DNA of 64,000 nucleotides, taken from Pristionchus mayeri (taxonomy: Eukaryota; Nematoda; Chromadorea; Rhabditida; Neodiplogasteridae). Shown here in pieces: positions 56,104 through 64,000 of the stretch (the stretch's first letter is position 1; each line of letters begins with the position of its first letter). The position numbers were made by a program, and so were the translations under genes. The stretch is taken from NCBI GenBank assembly GCA_036245805.1, contig BTRK01000005.1, positions 8,742,001 through 8,806,000 on the forward strand, given 5' to 3'. The notes below the pieces were generated by a model. It was not told the origin of the DNA, ran no database searches, and saw only the letters and a list, made by a program, of their open reading frames with translations.

Positions 56104-59100
56104 AACGATACGTGATCTCAGATTGCGTGCGCAAAATTAAAACTCTTGCAAATCAATCCCCACTGTGGAAGGTTCAATAAGAAATCTGCTAGAAATTTAA
56201 GGATTTGGTCATTTACTAGGAAAGAGCCAGAAGAGTACAAGATGCGATACAACGGTCTTCGCATCCTATGAGTGTCTAACGAAGTCAAATAAAGAGAAAA
56301 TGGTTCAGGCCAGATTCATCGAGCCCGTATTGCGATTCCTCGAGAGCATTACAGGAAAAGATACGATTAGGCTGAAGTGAATATACAACTCAGCACCAAA
56401 TTCCAGGTATTACCGACCCGTTTGTAGCAAAATTACGTGCGGCCTTCGGTAAATCATGCAGCACCTTTACACAGGTGAAAAACCGAAATATCACGAGAAC
56501 ATGAGAGAAACAGTGCTGTATCCGCTCTCTATTTGTCTTGAAAAAACGACATTTGTCCCTCGTCATTTCTCACGATCAGAAATACTAGCGGATCCGTTAA
56601 ATGACGAGTAGCGTCAAACTGCTCCAAACACGTCAAAATTTCAGTCAAAACACGTGAAATATCATGAAAAGTGACTATATCGCATAGGAAAGATGTCATT
56701 TAGAAGAAAAAGAGGAGATGAAGAAGTAGGGTCACGAGCGAGACCTCACAGGTGAAAAATCCGGTAGAAACCCGAAAAAAACCGTAAAAAGTGACTAGAT
56801 CCAAGAGGAAAGTTGCGAAGAAGAAGAAAAAGAGGAGAAGAAGAAGAAGGGACTTCAAACATCCTGCTCGCTGGCGGCGAAGAGGGAGCTCTTTGAATTC
56901 ACTGAATTCATCTCCAGGATGCTCTCTCGATTTTGCATGCTCTATCGCCTCACTCTAGCTTCTCTTCCACTCTCTCGATTTCGCGTGTTCTCTCGTCTCT
57001 GTGACCAGGAAATAGCGCGAGATTGGAGGAAGGACAGTGAGATTGGAGCGAATTTGCGATCGTGAGATGGGATTGCTTCGAAAATGGCGAATGACGAAGG
57101 ATCGGGAGGGGAAGAAGGAGCAAGAGGAAGAGGGGAGGATCATAAGAAGGGTACCTAAGCTTCCTTGGGCTTCTTAGGTATCCTTAGACTTCCTTAGGAT
57201 GTTAGGGCCGTTCCTCAGATCGCGGAGAGAAGAAGGAGCAAGTGAAAAGAGGGGAGGATAGGGATCATAAGAAGAGCACCTAGGCTTTACTTGCTTTGCT
57301 TGTTCGAAGCTTGCCTTAGGCAGTAAGACCATTTTTGGACTAAGTCGGAAGTGGTTAGAAGGAGGAGAGGAGCGGACGGAGGGGAACTCTAAGGAGCATA
57401 GACTTCCTTAGGATGTTAGGATCGTTTCTAAATGTAAGGCAATTGGAGCGATCTTAGACTATGCAACTGCAAGATTGTTTTGAAACAGAGTCAACGGTGA
57501 CAGCATTTGTTTGATATGTGTGAAAATACTAACCGAACACGCTCAAAATACGAAATGAGCACGTCTTCTCATGGTCGATGCAAACAATGAGATTGCGATT
57601 TCGAGTAGGTTTCGAACTAGGAGATTCATGAATAAACAAAGAATCTGGTGGAGCAATCAATATTTTCACCAATGAATCGTTCTGCTTATCCTGCTAACTA
57701 ACACAGCCTGTTTAGAGGGATCATCATGTGGCAATACGAAAAAGAGAACAAGTAGGCAAATGAGGAGGAGAACCGAGTGATCCCAAGTTGAAATTCCCGC
57801 TTCTCCCACGTGTCGAGGTCAACGGAACAGGACATATTCGCAGAAATTGCGTGCGCAAGGCTCATTAGGCACCCATTTGAACGTTGGTTCCTGTACTTTG
57901 GTGAGCCAAATATGCGCAGTTGCAAGTGATCTCTCGCCAGGCAAATTTTGTGGAGAAAATGCGCAATTAGTCGCTGCGGCGGTTCTGCGAGATTTATGAA
58001 ACACCTGACGCGCTCGATTTCGCTCAATATTTCACTGATGACAAAACGAACTTGGATAGGCCTCCAAGCCGTCTTCACCGCTGAAATTCCGTTTTGTCAT
58101 CACTAGTGTGTACAATAGAGTATTTGGTACCATATTAAGCACCACAGAGTACCATAGAGTATAGAGTATTTACTTGGACAATTGTAGGGCTATCCTGCAG
58201 AGATAAAGTAAAGTGTGAAGCGCGGTTTCGTGCTCATTCAGAGGAAATTCCGCGAACTACTTGCATACTTCAGATAAGAACAATACGAGGAATGCTTGCA
58301 CGTAAAATGTCGCTCTTTTTGCGTCCAATATCTTGGAGTAGACTATGCACATGAACTCATGAACAAGATTCCCTAATCAGGAATTGGTAGATCTTGAGTG
58401 GAAATAGAGTTCGGAAGGGATATGGGAGATATTTGCATAAATGGGAACTGTGTACTTAAAAAAACTCTAGCCAAGAGCGAACAACTGAGTTCTCCAATTT
58501 CGAGATCTTTGAGTCAGATATTTACAGAGATCAGGCAAATAGGATCAAACTCGATGACATGTTCTGAAACACGCGTCGGCAAACGAAATTTAGGACGGAC
58601 TCCTCTCATTTCCCCTCCTCCTCTCATTCTCTCTCCCTCTCTCTGTCTCCTCCTCTCAGTATCTCTCTCCCCCTCTCTCTCTCTCTTTCCCTCTCTCTCT
58701 CGAAACCTCAACGAAGTGAATAATCTCCATTCTTCTCCTCTTCTCTTCTCCTTTCGCACTCAACTTCGAAATTCAGTTAGCACTCCTCGGGGCTCGTGTC
58801 AAGGAAGGAAAGGACTGCGAGAAACCCCGCGCGACGATGGGGCACATCTGGGAAAGTGGGCGGGGCCAGGGAGGCTGGAAGATGCACCGGGGCTAGATAG
58901 AGCGAGAGAGCAGCGGGAATGGAGAGAACCAGAGCGCCCTCGTGGTCAGGAGGCCTGCGCAAGGGAACAGCGAACGGGAACAGGATGAGGGTACGGTAGG
59001 CAGGTTCGCATCAACAACTGGGGAAGCAGAGATTGTCGAGTAATTGTACGATGGCTGACAATTGGAGCCGAATACAAGCGCAAAGATTGAGCAAGGTGAC

Positions 59101-59120
59101 GCTCGCTGATACGATTCTAC

Positions 59121-59213
59121 GAGTAATCGTCTGACTCTCTTCAGTTTGCACGCTCTCTCGTATCTCTGACCGGCGAGAGAGCGTGCAAACTGAAGAGAGT
59201 CAGACGATTACTC
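59121..59213. repeat. GAGAGCG palindrome family member, near perfect
   Basis: GAGTAATCGTCTGACTCTCT pairs exactly with AGAGAGTCAGACGATTACTC. The centre is CTCTCTCGTATCTCTGACCG. Confidence 0.93.
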
Positions 59214-59941
59214 GATTCTACCGTTCAGGGAAATAAGAGGAAGTGGTAGAAGACTGTGTGGATAAATGTGCAAATTGGATTCAGATTAGAGTAAAAAATT
59301 AGGGAACATAAATTTCTACTGATACGATAATAAATATGAGTGAAGATGTGTAGATCCGAGTTAATTGATGCCTGAAAACGAGGGAAATTAAAATAAAAAG
59401 GCAAGAGAGGCCACTTGTTCGAGGATCGAATGGGGATTCTCATGTGATCAGGAAATCCGAGAAATCCCTTGCGAAGTGGTGAAACCAAGGAGAGAGAGAG
59501 CGGAAACAAAGGAAGACAGAAAACAAGGAGAATCAGGCCGAAACCTAGTGAACTAGTGATCATTTCCACGGAAAGCGGAAGGGAATCCGAGGAGCGAAGT
59601 AAAACATGAAAATCACAGATCTAAAAACAAAGAATCTGCAAACTTGATGGCCAGAGAAGCTTTAGAGTTGCAAAACTTTCTTCACTTGTTCCCGCTGTTA
59701 AGTCTCATCCCCCTCACCAATAATTGGTTATGTGTGGCCGAAGAGTAGTTCGGGGATACCAAGAAATGAGTGGGATAGGGGTGGGACAATTGCCCAAGAA
59801 GAATGCGATCCGCAACTTGATAGAAGAGCAATGAAGTCACGGAGACGAGAGAATCATCTTATCTGATCAGGGAACAATAGAGCGAGTAAGGTTAGGAGAA
59901 CGAGCACCCTAGTGGGTGAGATAAGCGATGGGGCGGATTAA

Positions 59942-60034
59942 GAGTAATCGTCTCACTCTCTTTAGTTTGCACCCTATCTCGTCTCTCTGACCGGCGAGAG
60001 AGCTTGCTAACTGAAGAGAGGCAGACCATTGCTC
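59942..60034. repeat. GAGAGCG palindrome family member
   Basis: GAGTAATCGTCTCACTCTCT pairs with a diverged GAGAGGCAGACCATTGCTC. The centre is TCGTCTCTCTGACCGGCGAG. Confidence 0.85.
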
Positions 60035-60849
60035 CGGAATAAGGGAAATGGAAGATCTGGAAAGTCCGAAAAGGACTCTGTTCTTCTTTTTTTGATATGT
60101 GATTTGCGTCTTAGCGTGTAATCAATCGCTCCTGTGATAAATGAGTAGCTCAGTATTTTTCGACACAGTGCTCTGTCAATTTGGAATGGAAAGAAGTTGA
60201 GATCGATGGGCAACTAATTGTAAGAAAGGGACTGAATCTTGTTCAGATTCACTGCTCAAGCATCAGTCAGTAATTGGCAATACGATCTGACTGCTTAAGA
60301 GGTCGAGTTCGCCGAAAACAAGCTCTCGACGGGGCAAACACTTCAAACTTCGGGCAAATATCGCTAATTGTTCGCCCAAACACTCCCGGGCGAACTAAAG
60401 TCTAGGCCGAGTCTGGGGGTATTCGTTTTCACTGGCGTCAGCTGTGTTTCCAGGATTAGAACGCTTTGTTCTTTTGAACTCGTGAGATTATGCTGCTTCC
60501 AGCGAATTTCTCTGTAGATGAAGTAAGATTGAAATACCTATGAAAATTATAGTCCATGGGAAAAAGATATTATTGGGCCTTGCGTTAGTGTATAAATAGT
60601 TGATGTCGTATAGAGTTCAATGTTCTGGGAAGGTCGAGTGTACGTGTAAATGCGTGAATGAGTCAAGAACAAGAGGTGCGAGTATCCTATTCATGGGACA
60701 AGCCTATTAGCGCGTCGTCGAGGGAGAGTAGGGAAAGTAGGGAGAGGAGGAGGAGGCAACCTCTTCCTCTTCTCTTGAGTTTACAGGATTTTAAAGGGGG
60801 TAAAACGGAAATGAGTGTAGAAGAAAACGTCGAGACGTCATGCGAGGGC

Positions 60850-60934
60850 GACGAGTTCTTCAGTTTGCACGCTCTCTCGTCTCTTTGACTGGCGAGAGAG
60901 CGTGCAAATTGAAGAGAGTCAGGCCATTGCTCGA
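60850..60934. repeat. GAGAGCG palindrome family member
   Basis: TTCTTCAGTTTGCACGCTCT pairs with GAGCGTGCAAATTGAAGAGA. The left outer arm is shortened. Confidence 0.85.
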
Positions 60935-61377
60935 GGGCGACAGGCTAGATAGAGGAAGGTGCGAAATGCTGAATGGCATGGTCTGATCGAAATTCGGGAG
61001 ATCATTCCTCCCAAACGCATGTGCGGCAGAGAAAGTGTCAACAATATAGAGGCGAGGCTCAAAATTCGAAGTCCTTTATTTAGTTATTTCATCTAGACAG
61101 AAAGATGTGTACTGACTCTGCAATGCAACTTTGCATGTGCTGATCGAAACTCGGGAAATCATCGTGAAATCATCGTGTCTCGTCAGTTTGAGTGAAATGA
61201 AGGCCCAAATTTAGAACTCTTGCATCTAGTGATGGCATGCTGAAGAGGCGCAGCTGATTCGGAATAGAGCGAGAGACGATTTGGTGTGATTGCAGAAGCA
61301 ATATGATCGATCTATTCTATGAAGCATTCAAAAGGCACCAAAGTGGAAAAATGCGGTGATAGACACTGGTCGATGGC

Positions 61378-61461
61378 ACTAGGTCGGATGAGAACTGTGA
61401 CGTCATGCCGCCTTTGATACATCAAAGGCGGTATGACGTCATAGTTCTCATCCGGTGTAGT
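61378..61461. repeat. CRE palindrome family member, well preserved
   Basis: CACTAGGTCGGATGAGAACT with GTGACGTCATGCCGCCTTTG pairs with CAAAGGCGGTATGACGTCAT and AGTTCTCATCCGGTGTAG. Both arms keep TGACGTCA. Confidence 0.92.
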
Positions 61462-61910
61462 CCCCTGGTCGATGGGCTGACAAGTCGCACATTTTAATAT
61501 TTTGCGTAGAAAAACATTGTCTGGAGCGCATAAACTCCGTCGAAAGGATCATGCGGCCACTGAAACACTCGACTTTCAATGGGCAAACATCGCGTAAGAG
61601 GAGCTGAGGTCTTCTAAATCACGCGCCTTGAATTGCATTGCATTGCCTTACGAAAACAGAGCAATTAAGGAGGAGGAGAAGTAATGAGCTCTCGATGCGG
61701 CTCGGTCCCTCAGCGAGCAGACAAAGGTGGAGAGAGCACGGGAAAGTGAGAGAGACAGATATACAGAGTAGAGGAGTATTTAGGGGAGGAAAGGAGTATT
61801 TCCTGGAAATTCCAGTGAAAAACCCCGTCTCATCGCTTATTAATTGGCATCCGAGAAGGGAGGAAACTTCCGCGTGGAACAATGGAAGGGGCGCGAATTC
61901 CCCCGATTCG

Positions 61911-62000
61911 GAGCAGTTGGACTCTCTTCATTTTGCACACTCTCTCGCCGGTGAGAGTGAGCGAGAGAGCGTGTAGAAGTAAGAGAGTCAGAACTAGTGG
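61911..62000. repeat. GAGAGCG palindrome family member
   Basis: GACTCTCTTCATTTTGCACA pairs imperfectly with GCGTGTAGAAGTAAGAGAGTC around CTCTCGCCGGTGAGAGTGAG. Confidence 0.8.
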
Positions 62001-62270
62001 CGCAGATCTGTGGATTCTAGTTAGAGTCACGGATTCGTCGATGCGCAAGGCGGGATTCACTTGAAAGGACTCTAATTATCGGGCTGATCGTCGAAACGCA
62101 GAATGTAGACAATAAAGTGAATTCATTCTTGCTCTTTGACTCTTTTTAGCAGGGAAGTTGGACGATATTGAAGGCATCGTTCTCTATTTTTCGGAACCAG
62201 TGCCAAATTTGCTAAGGACCAATGTGAGGAAACTTTTGGTCACCGGAAGGAATGATCATCGAAAAAAGTA

Positions 62271-63156
62271 TAAGGCTGTTGCATAAGTTCCTTTCTTTTT
62301 TTCGTGCATGAACATTGTAACATTCACTGTTCTTTGCAATCGACCAATCAACTAATGGTTTGTTACAGTTGATTGGGGCATGATTACACTCTATATCGAG
62401 CATGATTTTGATCCGATTATATCAGTGAGCATGGGCCAATTTGGATCGGAAGTCATCGTACTAACATGTTTGATCCGAGTGTTCAGTTATTCACAGCTCC
62501 GAGGAGAGCAGTGATTGTGCTGAATTTGTCACACTATTCTAAAGCAATATGATGGGGTATCTCATATGACATATCGCGAGAATTGCGCCTTAAAAACCTG
62601 CGTGAAATATGGGCCCGATGAGATATTCACTCTTTCTGAAAATTACGGATTTCAAATTATTTGCCAGATAATTCATAGACATCGATGAGAACGGCTGAAT
62701 AGTGATGTTGTGAAGTACCTTACTGTGCATATATGCATTCATATTTAGGAAAAGATTTGTCTATCCTTTCACGAGCTGAAATCTTTGGAAAAATACGTCG
62801 AGATTCTGAAATCAACAGATTTGAGTATCCCCTGTTTACCACATGCATTTGAATACGGATTTTTGCACAATCAACTCGTGTCCTAGTACCGGATGATTGC
62901 GCAGAATCAGAATGCCACGAATTCTCGGCAACAAGGGCCCATCTCAAAATGCTAAAAATCGCAGTTTTCCGATGCTCATTTTCCGAAACGTGCTAGCCAC
63001 CCAAGATAGTGGGTGGCTAGCACGCTTCAAAACCATTTCATGGGTGTAATCCACAATCAAGACCATATCACAGGGTAATCAGAATATCTCGTCTGTCCAC
63101 GTACTTCAGCAGAATTGCCCAAAAGAAAAAAGAAAGGAACTTATGCAACAGCCTTA
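62271..63156. mobile_element. Degenerate Tc1/mariner-like DNA transposon
   Basis: Terminal inverted repeats TAAGGCTGTTGCATAAGTTC at the left and GAACTTATGCAACAGCCTTA at the right are perfect complements, extended inward by CTTTCTTTTTT/AAAAAAGAAAG. Both ends are flanked by TA, the target duplicated by this superfamily. The 886 bp body is shorter than an intact mariner and no open transposase was seen, so it is internally deleted or decayed. An internal hairpin, ACGTGCTAGCCACCCA against TGGGTGGCTAGCACGC, lies at about 62988-63024. Confidence 0.85.
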
Positions 63157-63158
63157 TA

Positions 63159-64000
63159 TGAAGAATGAAGAGACTATTTTCATGTGATGCGTTCCCACAT
63201 TCTTCAATTATTAACCGGTCGAAATTGAGGAGAATGTGCTATGAATGAGGAATCGAATAAAGAATCCACGAGCAACTTATTGTTGAGCAATCATGATGGA
63301 CTATTCGGTAAGGTTTGCTATTCGAGATCGCTGTGAAATGCCTCCCTATCAACGGATTTTGAAACCAGGTAAGGAAGAAGAGGTGCAACATCACCACGTG
63401 ACTTCGAATAGCCAACTCCACTTGATAATCATCACTGAGATAACGTGGGAACTAGAGTTCGAAATTCGGGTCGCGGTCTCTTCATTCTACGCACTCTCTA
63501 GACCGGTCAATCGACGAGAGAGTGAGTAGAATGAAGATCCCGTGGTGTAATTTCTCGAACTCTAGTAGGTGAGTCATAAAAGTTTAGAACAAGCCTGTTA
63601 ATAGCTTGTGCGACTGAGCAGATGGTTCAAGAAAAAGGTATTTGATGCAAAGAGATTCATTGCGTATGACGCGGAAATGTCCGCGATGTCAAACATGAAT
63701 AAATTCGTCTGGTCTCTGGTGCTCAAAGTCAGCGAATCTGACACGCAGCCTGATCTCGCGCTCTCTCAATTCTCCATTCTCCCTCACTTCCTCTGACTCT
63801 CTCGCTCTCTCGCTTCCCTCTACTATCTCGTTTTCTCTAACTCTCTCCCTCTCTCCATTTTCAGTACTCTATCGCTTTCTCTTACGACCTAATAATCGTG
63901 GAGAGGGAACTGAGATAGACTTGATAGCATGCGAAGGTGCAAGAGGATCTTTGAAAAGGAATGTGAAAGGGAGTGCATTTCATGATCGAAAAAAAGTCAA
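63159..64000. other. Right-edge stretch, no gene recognised
   Basis: It contains the TAGAGTTCG palindrome (63452-63565), a fragment resembling the end of the 14181/41111 MITE (63580-63620) and a CTCTCTC tract (63790-63860). No supported exon. Confidence 0.5.
63452..63565. repeat. Palindromic repeat with TAGAGTTCG ends, second copy
   Basis: CTAGAGTTCGAAATTCGGGT and ATTTCTCGAACTCTAG are the ends. ACTCTCTAGACCGGTC is the centre shared with 23499-23605. Confidence 0.85.

Larger units (their letters stand above)
52714..59099. other. Long stretch with no recognised gene
   Basis: No exon with a convincing product or phase continuity was found on either strand. It should hold the missing 5' exon and promoter of the GPCR gene. 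It contains palindromes (53266-53341, 54349-54441), one MITE copy (55964-56103), one 45-nt motif (57936-57992), a CT-rich tract (54740-54835), CTTAGG-rich repeats (57155-57440) and another CTCTC tract (58610-58720). Confidence 0.5.
59100..62270. other. Gene-poor stretch carrying palindromes
   Basis: No exon was recognised. Palindromes of the GAGAGCG family lie at 59121-59213, 59942-60034, 60850-60934 and 61911-62000, and a CRE palindrome at 61378-61461. The frame open at 60658-60888 (Arg/Ser-rich) overlaps one of the palindromes and is not supported as a gene. Confidence 0.5.

Noticed and set aside
58398..58988. Plus-strand open frame of 196 codons.
   Set aside because: It is largely a CT-rich simple tract giving Ser/Leu runs, with no recognised motif or partner exon.
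60658..60888. Arg/Ser-rich open frame with ATG.
   Set aside because: Its 3' part is the repeat 60850-60934 and no neighbouring exon or motif supports it.

Overview
The window is eukaryotic nuclear DNA and almost certainly from a nematode. The evidence is many very short exons (about 45 to 130 bp), acceptors of the TTTCAG type, two Lys-UUU tRNA genes inside a protein-gene intron, a nematode-style tau-tubulin/casein-kinase-1-like kinase, RTE and CR1/jockey-like LINEs, and dense small palindromic repeats in introns. The very short exons resemble diplogastrid (Pristionchus-like) genes, but that placement is inference. All gene models below were spliced by eye, with reading phase checked across every junction.

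Layout. 1-1100: 3' half of an RTE-type LINE. 3092-4800: a 1.7 kb inverted repeat with arms of about 750 bp. 5403-5887: a small secreted EF-hand protein. 6355-17138: two head-to-head, mirror-image copies of a multi-module extracellular gene. The minus-strand copy (6355-11805) ends in a transmembrane segment. The plus-strand copy (12453-17138) ends in a soluble acidic tail. Both carry coding lesions, and the minus copy has a CR1-like LINE (7807-10111) lodged inside one exon. 18506-24697: a 665-residue, 16-exon unrecognised protein with a nuclear-localisation-like stretch and two tRNA-Lys genes in one intron. 25595-36798: a CK1/TTBK-family protein kinase with a long charged coiled-coil tail, in which a 1,884 bp block of exons is tandemly duplicated in frame. 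37517-40600 (minus): a TNFAIP8/TIPE-family protein. 43464-44980: a small secreted protein with VPGSA-like repeats. 45400-52713 (minus): an aminergic class-A GPCR whose first exon was not found. 52714-64000: no gene recognised, but many palindromic repeats and a degenerate Tc1/mariner-like element (62271-63156).

Four repeat families recur across genes and spacers: (i) palindromes of about 80 bp whose arms contain the CRE octamer TGACGTCA; (ii) palindromes of about 90 bp with GAGAGCGTGCAAA arms; (iii) a motif of about 45 nt that sits repeatedly just inside the 5' ends of introns, one intron (46077-46230) being an inverted pair of it; (iv) GATCAAA/TTTGATC heptamer runs, which in places have entered exons. 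The mirrored gene pair, the in-frame exon-block duplication in the kinase, and the intron-borne hairpin motif are the observations most worth following up.
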